Source of the DNA: Paguma larvata
Taxonomy: Eukaryota > Chordata > Mammalia > Carnivora > Viverridae
DNA: 64,000 nt
Direction: 5' to 3'
Assembly (NCBI GenBank): GCA_030068075.1
Contig: CM057832.1
Span: forward strand, 79,640,502-79,704,501
A program made the translations under genes and the position numbers. This document shows positions 32,383-43,896 of this stretch, piece after piece. Under the pieces are notes generated by a model, which saw only the letters and a list, made by a program, of their open reading frames with translations, made no database searches and had not been told where the DNA came from. The first letter of the stretch is position 1; every line of letters begins with the position of its first letter.

Positions 32383-35300
32383 GTGAGAGGGTGCCGGGGG
32401 TGGAGCCGGCGGCCTGAGCCCGCCTCGGTGGTCTCCCCCGTACCTCATGCGTATCTAGTCCCAAGTTTCAGGGAGGGTGGATTGGGATGGTGCACCTGCC
32501 AGCGGAAAACAGTGCTGTGTGTTTGGGGTGTTCGTGGCCAGTCTTAAGAAAAAGCACATATGATCAGAAACTTTGGAAAGCTGATAGCTTGAGGAAGGAT
32601 GTCATTTTGAGCATCATATCTCCAGCGGGAGAGCTTTATCCCTGTATTTTCATGCACAGAGCGGTCAGTGACTCGAGCACTCATGTAACGGGCGTGTTTC
32701 AAACTCAGCCTCCTGCTTTGGAACCAGTTATCAAACAGAGCATGTTAGGATTTTGTTCATGTTTGCATAACAGAGCCTCGGGGTGTCAGATGGTGAGCAA
32801 AAGAGGACACGAGAAACTGAAAGAGAGAAGCAGATAACTCACAGGTCCTCAGGGAAGGACCCAGCACGCCTCAAGGGGCCACAGGGTGGGGGTCCAGGCC
32901 GAGTGAGCACAGGCAGAAGGCGAGACGGGACATGGGGCACAAGCCTGTACTAGGGTGTGAGTGGAGTACTTTGGGGTTCCTGGATTTTAATTGGCCCACT
33001 CAAACCGAAAAGGGCAAAGTTTTGGTAAGCTCCAGTAGGGGTCTCATGGCCACACGAGGGGAAGGCTCTGGGCATGCGGGAGACCATTTACTACAAGGGC
33101 TGTTGGGAATTAATATCAGGAGCTTAAATTTGCTTATGACTCTGCAGGTTGTCGTCCCGGGCATGCGCTTGTGTGAGGGGCTAGTGTCCATTTAAGGTGA
33201 CAGCAGGCCACTAGACCGAAGTAGATGCCAAGGCAGCAACACCACGGAGCAGCTTAAGCTTTGGACACAGGGCAATGGCTATGCTCGCTTCCTCAGGACG
33301 GATGGGAGTGCGAGGCCCTGGCTTGCCTCACTCTGTGGTTTTCTGACAGCCGGGGACCACCTTTTGGAAGCAGATGGGGGACACTTCGGGGTGCCACAGT
33401 TTCTGGGGATATTTTTTACTGCTATAAGTGGGCCCGAAGCAGGGATGCCTGACGCCCTGTAATGTCCAGGAGGGGGCACAGGATACAGATTTAATTTAAC
33501 GCCCCTCGGCCCGTCAGGGAGCACTGCCAGAGCCCATTCTGAATCTTCCAGAGCAAAGCAGAAATCTGCCCCCAGAGGAGCTCTGGAGGCCCCCAAGACA
33601 GAAAACTGTGCTATTTTGAGAGTTCTCCCGTCTTCTGTCCATCAAAGGTTTCAGACATGTGCAGGTTAGGGTATCCTAGCACCTTGTTTATTAGCCTCCT
33701 GAGTGGTGGCCGTTGAGTCCACAGATAGTTTATCTGCTTCCACTGCCCTGTGACATGCATACAGTGTGACATGTGACCTTGAGGAAGAGAGCAGGCGCAC
33801 CCCCAGAACGTAAAGCCACACTCAGGTTATGCCATGGCACCCGGCGCCGGAACCCAGCCAGGACCCAGCGTGCTGCGAATTACAGCTTCCGGGTTCCACA
33901 CTGAGGTTCTAGAGCGTGGTTTTCCCTTCTTAAAGTCCACCCTCCCTGATAAGAAACCAGAAAGTTCACTTTGAGGCTTCAGAGGATCGGTATCCAGAAG
34001 TTCTACGGTTGATTTGAACCAAAAAATTAGATGTGCGTGTCAATCAGAACAAGCAAAATGAGGCTGTCTGATTATAAATCCATTTTAGATCTGCCTAGAG
34101 CAGAGCAGACATCTGGAAAACATATATTTATTTTTACAGCGAATTATTGCAGTGCGAGGAATTCATTATCGAGTGGTAAAGTTAAACGGCCCCATTTCAT
34201 TTATAAGTGTCATCTTTGCAATGGGCTTGTGTATCTGAAGGAGCCGCGGCCTGTCATTAAATATTTTATGGCCCCTGTTCCTTTTACGTCCATTTAAATG
34301 CCCGTCAAGTTGTTGGACTTCACGCCCAGCCTGACGCTTTTTCACAAGCTCGGTGGAGACTGCGCACAGACCCACGGTTTATTTCAGCACCCCCTAGCTA
34401 GCTACTGATGGGGCCGTGCACTGAGATTTCGCAGAGGGAACCAGAGCGCCGAGAGCGTTTATCCGGATCCGTGGGGATAGTATCGCGAGAGCCCGCGCTG
34501 TGGGCCCGCGCATGTGCGTAGGAGACCCCTTTCTGTAAGGGACGTGGTGTCCCGCTGATTCCGAAAGAGAGGCTGACCTTTCAGGAATGGGTTATTCTAG
34601 GCCACCTCTATAAAGATGCGGAGCGGAAGGAAGCTACAGACTTGACAATGTCTGTCCAGGAAGGAAGGAAAGAAGAAAAACCGTGCGGATTTATTTGGAA
34701 ATCCACTTAGCAGTACCGTCAGCACAAACCGATGAGTAACTTAGACCTTGGTGCACTCATCGAAACAAAGAGGGGTTTCCTCCTCCCGTTTCTGATTCCT
34801 TTTTCTTCCCTTCTTCCCCATGGGGATCCCCCTCTTCACCCCTCTTTCTTTCCTCTGCCTACGTTGTTTGACCAGCGGACGCGGGTGAGGCCCTCCTCCC
34901 TGTGAGCCTGCTGTGGCCGCTGTGTCTTGTGCTACGTTAACTCCGTGCAAACACCCAACCTGAAGGTGGGCTTTCAGAACAGCCCCTTCTGCGGGTCGCT
35001 TGTGGTGCTTATCGGATTTGCACGTGGAGTTTGCAGAATTAACATGTTCTAAATTTACGGAATTTATAAATTCACTTGCCAAACGGGGAGAGAATTTGGA
35101 GTTGTGGTTTGGCCGGAAACTGTCTACTTGTTAATGTGAGAGGAACCAAAGGAATTTGGCTCAGAAAGCAGACTGTTCCTTTACAGACCCTCGTGAGAGG
35201 CGTCTCAGGAGGTACAAACCAACCAAGACCCAATCCGTGACCTCGAGAAGCTTGCAGTCTCCTAAGGGAGCCAGGAAGGTTGTTGAAGTAACAGTCGGAC

Positions 35301-35534
35301 GACACAGGTTGAGGAATCTGAAATTAAAAGCCTTTTCCATCGACCAAAATAGAGTAACTAAGGTGGATCTGAACGCAACGGCAAGATTACAAGACATCTG
35401 TCATTTTTCTTAAGTTTTCTTTTTCATCTTTGGACCCTCCCTGATGTATCCTTTCTGCCTTTGTTGTTCATCATTTCTGAGAAGAAACACTATCCTTTGA
35501 GGAAGCCCCCGTGTGACTAAGGGGTGTACTAAAG
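32383..35534. other. Intron 5, first part, unique
   Basis: No repeat or exon recognised. An AT-rich, repeat-free block at about 33990-34310 and a CpG-dense cluster at about 34430-34530 stand out. Confidence 0.4.
34430..34530. promoter_or_regulatory. Small CpG cluster with promoter-like motifs
   Basis: Contains TATCGCGAGA (34481-34490), one base off the TCTCGCGAGA promoter element, and GCGCATGTGCG (34508-34518), close to an NRF1 site, within a run of CpGs in otherwise CpG-poor intron. It could be a cryptic or enhancer-type promoter. No linked exon is visible. Confidence 0.25.
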
Positions 35535-35725
35535 AGGCGGTGCTCAAAGTGGGATCCCTTGGCCAGCAGCATCAGGACCACCTGGGAACTCGTTAGAAAT
35601 GCAGATTCTCAGGCCCAGCCCAGTCAGAAATTCGTGGTGGGGGGGTAGGTAGGGCCCAGGAATCTGTATTCTCATAAGCCTTCAAGGAGATTCTGATAAA
35701 CACTCTAATTTGGGGACCACTGTGC
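35535..35725 (+). repeat. MER5A-like hAT DNA transposon remnant
   Basis: GCTCAAAGTGGGATCCCTTG, CCAGCAGCATCAGGACCACC, TAGAAATGCAGATTCTCAGG and GGGGACCACTG match the order of MER5A, an ancient non-autonomous hAT element. Confidence 0.8.
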
Positions 35726-36634
35726 CACACAAGGGTAGACCATCCTTGAAGAAAATCTTTTCTCTGTGCCCTGGGGCATCCCAGAGCTGAGTGCTTCCCA
35801 CCGGTGGGGTTCTGCTGACACATGAGCTCAAGAAATGCTGCCAAATAGGTCCCTCTTTTTGAATTTGCCATATGTGTTTTCCTCTTAAAGATTTTGAGGA
35901 GGCCTGTCCTGAGATCTAATTCATGTTGTTTAACCAGAAACTCCATCGTTATCCGAACACAGAATACATGTGTGGTACCTGTTAAAAGTCACGCCGCTGA
36001 GATTCTCTGGAACACGTTTTGGGAGAAACTTCTGCCCTACGTGCCGTCGGTGTCCATAGCGCCGTAGATAGAGGCGCCCCACTCGTCCCACAGTGTGGGA
36101 ACCATGCCTTGACCCTGCCGAGAGAACCAGACTTGAAGCCAACGTGGCTAGAACCCTTGTCTTCCTTTCTCTCCACTACAATCCCATGCTTCATTCCACC
36201 CTCATGCTCTCTGCACTCTCCGCTCTTCGGCCGGAAGACGGGCTGCCCTGCCAGGCCCTACCCTGAGCCACAGAAACCGCTTCATGACCACGCGGAGTGT
36301 GGTGTACGTGTCTCCATTCTTCTGCATTTGTGCAGCCCATGTACTTGGCTCACAAATGGTGTTGGATGTTTTTTGGTACATTTTTGTAAGCTGCGTTCAT
36401 TATCAAACATTCTCATATTTGTCTTGACCAGCTTGTCCCAAAACATGAGATTTTTCTGTTCTTTCATGGAAAGGTCTTCTTTCAGTGTCAAAAATCAGGA
36501 CTTAATTGTAGAACGAAAATCTCTACCATTGAGGCTTTGCGTGAAGCCACGTGACTTTCCCATCTGACTCAAAGGAGGCCGTGGTTACAATGAAAAGGTT
36601 GTAAACACGTCCAGCAGGTCCTTCGCATACATTT

Positions 36635-36760
36635 CTCTCATTTACTCCTCAAAATGGAGGGGGTGCGGAATCCTGTGAGGTAGGTATTCTTAACCCTCTT
36701 CACAGACAAACCCAGAGGTTTGTAGATGAGAAGCTTGCCCGAGGTGCACAGCCAGTGGTT
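36635..36760 (-). repeat. MIR SINE remnant, reverse
   Basis: CATTTACTCCTCAAAATGG, GTGAGGTAGGTATTCTTAAC, GCTTGCCCGAGGTGCACAGC and CAGTGGTTTGG are in reverse MIR order. Confidence 0.65.
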
Positions 36761-36785
36761 TGGAGAGTAGAGTGAAGTTTCCAGG

Positions 36786-36990
36786 GTTTGAATCTCTACT
36801 CTGCCTCTTCACAGCTGAGTGCCCTTGAGCAAGTTAATTAGTCTCTCTGTGCCTCAGCTGCCACTTCTGCAAGAGAAGAGTACTGTAGCGCCTACCTCAC
36901 AGGGTTACCATAAGCTGTCGCATCGCGACACACGCGAACTGCTTAGAAAGATGCCGGCACGTAGCCAGTGCTCAGCAAATGTCAGCTGGG
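36786..36990 (+). repeat. MIR SINE remnant, forward
   Basis: GTTTGAATCTCTACTCTGCC, GAGTGCCCTTGAGCAAGTTA, TCTCTCTGTGCCTCAGCTGC and AGTGCTCAGCAAATGTCAGC are in forward MIR order. It sits head-to-head with the reverse MIR just upstream. Confidence 0.85.
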
Positions 36991-38224
36991 GAAAGGAAAG
37001 CTAGAATAGTCGGGAGGATTCCCAGCATGACTAACCTAGAGAGTCTGGACGACAGCGAACACTCAGTACACATGGCAGAGTGAGAGGGTGAGTGACAGTG
37101 CCACAGTTTATGTCCTTTGTGCCACAGCTTCCTGAGCGGCAAGTCACAGTCAGTCCCGTGAAACGCGAGGCTCTCAGTGGATGCTGTCACTCCTTGCTTT
37201 ACGACACGCTGGCCTTCTAGTCCTCTTGGGCTTCTCTGCTACTGCAGTTTTTCATTCTGGATCCGACCCCCTCCCAAATGTCACGTGTGTAAACTTTAAA
37301 TTAGAATTTGTTTCAGGGCACCTGAATAGCACATGGGGTTGAAAACCTGGCATTATTTTTAAGTGCATAAAATATCCTTCTCTTCATAAAAGTTACTTTA
37401 GAATGCTTTGCATGAAGCTCAGCGTGGCATTTGGATTCTCTTTCTTCATTAACCATTCCAGTAAAAAAAAAAAAACAAAAACCGGGCATCCCATTGGTAG
37501 CAGGCGTAGGTTCCTCAGAGAGGACCCCTTCAGATCACTGTTCCTTACGATGAAGAATGTTGACCAACAGCTCTTAGGTTTTGGTATCAAGAATATTCGA
37601 CGTTCTTACTCTTGCCAGATAATTTCAGGGAAAGTGGTAGGACAAACACACACACTCGAGGCTCTCACAGCGTCATTTATCACGAGGCGGACAGTCGATG
37701 CAGATGGGATCACACCTCACGGAACTCTCGGGTCCCATGCAGAAATTGCATGCTCTGGCGGAGTACCCGCACAGGGCCGCTCCTCCGACGCGGACACCTG
37801 TCCACCGCCCCACACAGCAGTTAGGATACCCCCTTGCACTTGCTGCCTTCTGACTTTACCAGAGCAGACTGCTCACCATGAGTTCACGACCCCCAGGAAG
37901 AGCTGTGGGGGGTGGGGGGGCTGCACCAGACATGAGGTACTTGGTGTTTAGATGGCCGACTCATCCAGTTTCTCTCCAATGAGACAGAACAGACATCCAC
38001 ATTTGACTCATTAATGAACTAGAGGCGTGCTGCTGGGAACGAAAGGGCTTTTCCACAGGTGAGTACAAAGGAGCACGAGAGAGCAGACAGTCCTCCACAC
38101 GCCCCATCACCACAACAGCGTCGTGGCTTGCCCAGTGACTCCCCATTATTGGCACAAATCTGTGTATGTCTAGCATGCCTTCCCAAGAGCCAGGAAATTG
38201 CATTCCGACATAGGTAAATTATAA

Positions 38225-38435
38225 TCCTAGGACAGCCAACACAAACATAGTGCTCGTAATGCACCAGACACTATTCTAAGAGCTTTGCACACATTTGCTT
38301 TATCGTCACAACCACGCTGTGTGGTAGATACTGTTTTTATCCTCATTTTACAGATGAGGAAACTGAGGCACAGAGACATGAACCGGCTTGCTCCAAGTCA
38401 CACAACTAGTGGGTGGCAGAGCAGGATTCAGTTTT
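38225..38435 (-). repeat. MIR SINE remnant, reverse
   Basis: TTATCCTCATTTTACAGATG, AGGAAACTGAGGCACAGAGA and AGTCACACAACTAGTGGGTG form a well-preserved reverse MIR core. Confidence 0.88.
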
Positions 38436-38564
38436 AAACAATCTGGCTGCAGTCACTCTCTCTTTTTTAATCAACTGTTACCTTTTACTTATGAGAAAAG
38501 GTGGGGGGAGGAATGTTACATCTATTTCTAGTTAGGAATACGCTATATTAATATCACACAAATT

Positions 38565-39400
38565 GAAGACAATTATTACTAGAGATGAACAATAAAAAGA
38601 TCAATTCAACAGAAAGACATAAGTACCTTAAATATGTATGTACCTTATAACATAGATAGAAAATAGATAAAGCAAATACTGACAGAACCAAAAGGAGACA
38701 GGGACAAATCCACGGTAACAGTTGGAATTTTAACACACCTCCCTTTGTAAATTTTAGAACAAGCAGACAAGAAAAAAATCAGCCAGTACATAGAAGATTT
38801 AAACTGTACCCTTAACCAACCTAATTGACCTAATTGATATTGATAGAACACTGTTCCCAACAACTGAACAATGCATCTTTTGAAGTCCACCTGACATTCA
38901 CCACAGTTGGTCATGTTCTGAGTCATAAGGCTAAGAACCTAGCACAAGTCAAAGGTTTGGAATCAGAGTATGTTCTCAGGCCACAGTGGAATTAATTCAG
39001 AAATCAGTAACAAAAGAAAACTAGAAAAATCCCCAAATGTATTAAAATTAATAACAACTCTAAAGAATCCAGAGTTCAAAGGAAAACTCAGAGTGGAAAT
39101 TAGAAAACATTTTGAAGTGATAATTAGATTGGAACGTAACAAAATTTGTGGGATACAGTTAACACAGTGCATGGAGGGTGATTCACAGTTTAAATAATTG
39201 TATCGGGGGAATAAAAGTTTAAAGATCTGTCATTTAAATTTTCATCTCAGGAGGCTAGGAAAAAAAAATCAAATGTAACCCAAAGAACGTAAAAGGAAAT
39301 TTAAATGGAGGTTGAAATCAAGGAAATAAGCAAGCAGGCATACAATAAAGAAAATCGACAGAACCAAGTCGGTTCTTTGAAAGCATCAATTGCAGTTACA
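38565..39400 (+). mobile_element. L1 ORF2 remnant (LINE), decayed
   Basis: Sense-strand piece of an old L1. Phrases such as AAAAATCAGCCAGTACATAG, TTGACCTAATTGATATTGAT, GGAATTAATTCAGAAATCAG and AAAATTTGTGGGATACAG, ending in AGAACCAAGTCGGTTCTTTG, follow the order of the L1 ORF2 region after the endonuclease. Stops and frameshifts break the frame; the longest piece is 76 codons at 38970-39197. It ends about 230 bases before the microexon. Confidence 0.85.
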
Positions 39401-39631
39401 GAGAAGAAGCACCTCAATACCTTTCCTTCCTCCTGCGGCCCCTCCCCCCCTACGAAACCGCAAGTTAGGAAATCGATGGTCTATAGAGCAGGGTGTTTTA
39501 AAAGTCCGTCCTCCACACAGAAATGCTTTATGCCCTCTCAGTACTAGTTCGTCAGTTCCCTTTTTGGCTTTGAGTCTCTGCAAATTCTTTTCTAACTGTT
39601 CTCCTGTCTCTGTTTGTTCCATGCTAAGCAG

Positions 39632-39664
39632 ATGGCCCAGAAATTAGCCAAAAGCAGAAAGAAG
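39632..39664 (+). CDS. APBA1: APBA1 exon 6: 33-nt PTB microexon
   Basis: 33 nt, phase 0 at both ends, encoding MAQKLAKSRKK, which fits exactly between SRIK (exon 5) and APEGESQ (exon 7) as I recall for human Mint1. The upstream tract TTCTCCTGTCTCTGTTTGTTCC is followed by a TGC at 39622-39624, about 10 to 8 bases before the exon, then AAGCAG. That TGC position is typical of SRRM4-dependent neuronal microexons. The donor GTGCAG is weak, which fits regulated inclusion. The basic insert lies in a surface segment of the PTB domain. I recall an APBA2 isoform lacking the equivalent residues, but did not verify it. Confidence 0.95.
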
Positions 39665-40680
39665 GTGCAGTACAAACAACGTCACCAGCTTGGTGTTATG
39701 CCTGTTCTTTTCATTTGTTTACGTTTTGCGTTTTTGTTATTTTGTGTTTTTGTTTTCTGCATCCAGCAAGTTTTCGTTCAGATTTCTTTTTGAACCGCCC
39801 CATTAGCCAACGTTTCTCAAAACTTAGTTGCCCAAAGCGGCTGTTTTCTGTTGCTCATTAGTCATTTCATGTCAGAGAAACAGCAGGCAGCAGGTTGGAG
39901 AAGCTAAATGAATCCTCCAGCAGTGCGAAAGTTCCCCCCATTCAGGAGCATTGAGGTGGCAGGGACTCGGGTCTGTTCAATTATAGTCATGTTTGACTCG
40001 TGGCTTTGTCAGATTGCTGGATGCAAAAAAGAAAACTCGCTAATAACCACACTGTGCGGACTTAAACCCTGAGTGAACCAGACGGGTGCGCTTTTTTAGT
40101 TATCGAGCTTCTAGGTGCTTGTGGGCTACCTGTGGGGTGTGGAGGCATTTGGGGCTCCTTCTTAATGGGGCGGCTTCAGGAGTGGGCACGGCTTCTGTGT
40201 CGCTGTGGTGGTGTTCAAACGTGAAGACCCTTTTACCAGAACTGCATCCAAATGACTTGGTTTGCACCTGCTGTAAACATTGGCCCCCATCGCTAGAGCA
40301 GGGGCAGACACTCAGGGACTTCTCCAAGGTCTCGGGGTGGGGGTCCGTTGCCCTTATTCTTCAGTCTGTCAGGCTCCAATAGCCTTGCAGAAAGGGCACT
40401 TCACGACCATAGTTCCTGGAGGCACGTCTGTAGCGAGCTGCTGTTCCTGTAGGGGGAGAGGCAGAGGGGAGTCAGCATTTTCCCCTGTGGCTGCCATTGC
40501 TCACTCGCTTTCGTGAGTCCGCCCTCTCCAGTCCCTTCCACTTTGGCAGTCTAATCTGGAGCCGGCCCTGCTGTTCTGGTGACTGTGTCTCAGTGCCTCT
40601 GTGTGTGAGCTAACCTTGCTTCCGTGCCCTTGAGGCGGGGCGAGGCCTTAAGCTCTCCCTTGGTGCATCTTTCTTCTCAG
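39665..40680. other. Intron 6
   Basis: T-rich just after the microexon (about 39710-39790, with several TTTTTGTT stretches), which may assist the weak donor through TIA1-type binding. No repeat or exon recognised. Confidence 0.5.
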
Positions 40681-40767
40681 GCTCCCGAAGGGGAATCTCA
40701 GCCAATGACCGAGGTGGATCTCTTCATTTCGACCCAGAGAATCAAAGTCCTGAATGCCGACACACAG
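40681..40767 (+). CDS. APBA1: APBA1 exon 7: PTB domain
   Basis: 87 nt, 29 codons in phase 0: [20 protein letters not shown] then IKVLNADTQ. The acceptor is TTTCTTCTCAG and the donor [29 protein letters not shown] forms the central beta strands of the PTB domain, where the amphipathic strands carry the peptide-binding sheet. No difference from the human protein as I remember it. Confidence 0.97.
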
Positions 40768-41324
40768 GTATGAGCCGGCCCGCCGCCTGTCCCGGGGGGC
40801 GGAGTTCCTAGGATGGCAGCTCCGAGACTGTGCCGGTGTCTGCAGAGCCCCTGTCCTCAGCCGCTGGCTTCCAGACGAGCTAGACGGCTGTGTCTGTCCA
40901 GCGGGGGAGGGGCGGTGGTGCTCAGGGAAAACTTGAACCCTGGCTGTTGTTTGCAAATCATTCCTGTAAGTTTTGATGAGAAGATTCACGAACTTGAGCA
41001 GATTAACCTTTTAAGAAATTTTGTTGAAAAACACACACACACACACACACACACGCAATATAGTTATCACATGTGGATATTTTTGACGGAACGTTTTTTA
41101 TTCACGCACCACAGACCACTTCTGGCTCTGGGTCATTATTAGTGCAGGGAACCGCCCCCAGGGCTAAGCGGGTGCGTGGAAATCTGACAGTGGTCTTTGA
41201 ACCCACCTCCCTCCCCGCCCCCTCCGCCACATGGGGGCTGCACTTGGCTGGGCTCGGGGGTGACGCTCTCATGGCTACCTCGAGGCTGCGACGGACTTAG
41301 CATCCTCTCGCTTACGCCCTCCAG
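40768..41324. other. Intron 7, with an (AC)13 microsatellite
   Basis: A dinucleotide (AC)n run lies at about 41029-41054. The intron is short (557 nt). Nothing else recognised. Confidence 0.7.
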
Positions 41325-41510
41325 GAGACGATGATGGACCACCCTCTGAGGACCATCTCCTACATAGCAGACATCGGGAACATCGTGGTTCTGATGGCCC
41401 GCAGGCGGATGCCCCGCTCCAACTCCCAGGAGAACGTGGAAGCCTCCCACCCATCCCAGGACGGAAAAAGGCAGTACAAGATGATCTGCCACGTCTTTGA
41501 GTCTGAGGAC
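41325..41510 (+). CDS. APBA1: APBA1 exon 8: PTB core
   Basis: 186 nt, 62 codons in phase 0, from [20 protein letters not shown] to [11 protein letters not shown]. The acceptor is CGCCCTCCAG and the donor [29 protein letters not shown] holds the strands that form the peptide groove, and [12 protein letters not shown] leads to the C-terminal helix region. The segment [20 protein letters not shown] is a loop that differs in APBA2, so it identifies this gene as APBA1. An overlapping 162-codon reverse open frame (41139-41627) is a shadow. Confidence 0.98.
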
Positions 41511-42099
41511 GTAAGGGTGCCCCCCCCCATCTTCCCCTGGGTGCCCCGGGCTGCCCTGGGGTGGGTCGGATTCTCTCTCTTTCTCAGAACCTGAATCAGT
41601 CTCATGAAGCACGTATTTATTGAGCACCTACTATGTGTCGAGCACATAGTAGGGATACAAGGGTGAACAAACAGACAAGGCATTCATTGTGAGGCTTAGA
41701 GGGAGACAGAAAATAAATAGATAAATAGACTTAAACTAGATAGTGAGACGTTCTCTAAGGAAAAATAAAACTGGGACAGGGGCTATTTTGTGTAGGATAA
41801 TCAACCAAGTCTTCTCCGAGGAGGTGACATTTGAAGAGAGACCTGCATCAACTGAGCGTAAGAAAAGAGCGAGTGCAAAGGCCCTGAGGCAGGGGCCTGC
41901 TGGTGAAGTTTGAGGATGGCTTAGAATGAGGGAAGAGAGGAGAAGGAACGCCGTCAGACCCATGGGGGCCCCAAGCGCATCACACCCGGGCATGAGGGCC
42001 TTTGGGGACGACCATTCTTGGTTGTGTAGGATTACCCTCTAGACCACAGGAAAGTTAGGATGCTTGCTCCAACCCCCCTCCCTGCCCCCCGAGTGGCAG
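41511..42099. repeat. Intron 8 start with an old mammalian repeat
   Basis: About 41590-41990 reads CACGTATTTATTGAGCACCT, ACTATGTGTCGAGCACATAG, GAACAAACAGACAAGGC, GACATTTGAAGAGAGACCTG, CAAAGGCCCTGAGGCAGGGG. A related piece (CAAAGGCCCTGAGGCCCG) is at about 63770-64000. It is an ancient interspersed repeat; family not certain. Confidence 0.55.
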
Positions 42100-43390
42100 G
42101 AACACTGCCTGCCCACTCCCAGTCCTCATGCAGACCAGCTGCCCCTCCCGTCACCAAGCCCGTGAGTCCCAGCCCCCGTGTCTCCAGGTGTCACAATCAA
42201 CAGAGAAAATTCCTCGCAGCAGAGGCAGGCCCTTCCGCAGTCGGGTCTTCTCCCCGCAGGCATCCCCGGAGCTGCTGGTGAGGCCGCCAGGCCCCGAGCC
42301 GCGCTGGCGTCCAGCTTCTCCCACCGTTGGGCGGCCTCAGGAGCTCCCTTCGGGCCCAGCGGCGCGGCCCCACGGTGAAGGCCGGGCACCCCAGAGCGCC
42401 CGCCGAGAGGGCCGCGTCCGGACCCTCGTGCCGCTCTTCCTCCCTCCCCCCGCGGCGGCCTAAGCGCCGTGTCTCCTGTGGAGCAGAGAGCCCTGAGCTG
42501 CTTACAGAAAACTGCTTTAGCCCCGGCTCCTTAAAAGAGGCCGTTTTTCTCCGGGAGAGCGTTCATCTAGCTGCAGTAAATTGCCTTCCTGCCGGAAGTT
42601 GAGAGTCCGAGGCAAGCCGCTCGTCCCCGGGGACTCGGCGCTGTCACCGCTGCAGCCGCGGGGACGTGGAGCCGCTCTCGCTCTCTGCACCGTCTGCCGT
42701 CCTGGTTCCCTGGGACACGGCCCGCGGGACGAGGTCGCCGAGGAGGCAGCCCTTCTCCCTGCTCTTCCCTGAAAGCTGGAGGCCGAGCAAGCAGACTGGG
42801 AGAAAAACGAGTTTCAGAAGTTTCGAGAGTTAAACTTAGAAGCTTAAGGCTCACGCGTCCTGCCGGCTGGCTAGACTGGTGGAGTTAGCTCTGCCCCCCA
42901 CCCCCAGGCACGCGGATGCCCGCCTGACCCTCTGCCACCCCCCCACCCCCCACGCTGGCTTGGAGCTTCTACGGAGGGGTCCCTTGTCGTCCGAGCTCCC
43001 ATCTGGGAAGATGACAAAGGAATGAGGACGCAAGAGGTGTGACAAGAGGGGACCCCGCAATCTCACGTTTACCCCCTTTGCTTCTGAAGCAAAGGACAGA
43101 AGAAGAGCGTGGACTCCAGGGCCAAGACGGCGGGATCCGGCCCCCGCCTCCGCGTCCAGGCCGCGTGGCCCCCGAGCTTGGGCACCGCGACAGCGTCTCC
43201 CGCGCTGGGTGCTGCGTGGCCTCGGTCCACAGCGCGCACCCAGCAGCAGCCGCGCACTCGCCGGACGCGTCCATCAGCACGTGGCGTTCAGTCCGTCCGT
43301 CCGTCCGCACGTGCCTCGCATGCCTCCCTCCCAGGTTTACTCAGGACGCCGCGTGGTGGTCCTCGTCGTGACTTCGGCGTGTGAAGTCAC
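42100..43390. promoter_or_regulatory. CpG-rich intronic block
   Basis: GC-rich and visibly dense in CpG, for example GGGACTCGGCGCTGTCACCG and CACGTGGCGTTCAGTCCGTC, in contrast to the surrounding intron. (GTCC)4G at about 43290-43305. Many overlapping open frames on both strands arise from low stop-codon frequency. It could be an orphan intragenic CpG island or a GC-biased segment. No splice-supported exon recognised. Confidence 0.4.
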
Positions 43391-43676
43391 CAGATGCACA
43401 GAGTGAGAGGAGTTAAGCGTTCCTTTTCCTGCAGTCAAGCCACCACAGGAAGTTCCGATGTCACTGCTGTTCAGTTGCTTTTAGCTAAACTTCTCACCTT
43501 AACTTCTCAACTCAACCCCTCTCCAGTGGGGACGAGTAAACAGTTCCAAAGTCGAAAGAGCTCTGAGAAGCAAGAGGGGTTTTTGTAGTCCAGTGGCTGA
43601 TGAACGTGGCCTGCAGTGCCGTGAGACAATTTATAGGATCTTTCCAGCTTACCATGAATCTACAACATTACTGGTA

Positions 43677-43896
43677 TTTTTTTTAATTTTTTTAATGTTT
43701 TTATTTATTTTTGAGAGACATAGAGACAGTGTGAGCAGGGGAAGGGCAGAGAGAGAGGGAGACACAGAATCCGAAGCAGGCTCCAAGCTCTGACCCATCA
43801 GCACAGAGCCTGACGTGGGGCTCGAACTCACAGACCGTAAGATCGTGACCTGAGCCGAAGTCACCGCTTAACCGACTGAGCCACCCAGGCGCCCCT
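43677..43896 (-). mobile_element. Can-SINE, reverse; first after the SINE-free stretch
   Basis: Full-length reverse copy from TTTTTTTTAATTTTTTTAAT to CCGACTGAGCCACCCAGGCG. Structure matches the other cat-type copies. Confidence 0.94.

Larger units (their letters stand above)
35726..38224. other. Intron 5, middle part
   Basis: Mostly unique, with two MIR fragments annotated at 36635-36760 and 36786-36990. Two 182-codon open frames (36019-36567, 37403-37951) show no domain and lack splice support. Confidence 0.4.

Noticed and set aside
36019..36567. 182-codon open frame in intron 5
   Set aside because: No recognisable domain, overlaps short frames in other phases, and no splice or promoter context.
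37403..37951. 182-codon open frame in intron 5
   Set aside because: No recognisable domain, contains an A-run-encoded Lys stretch, and no gene-like context.
41139..41627. 162-codon reverse open frame over exon 8
   Set aside because: Shadow of the coding exon on the opposite strand.
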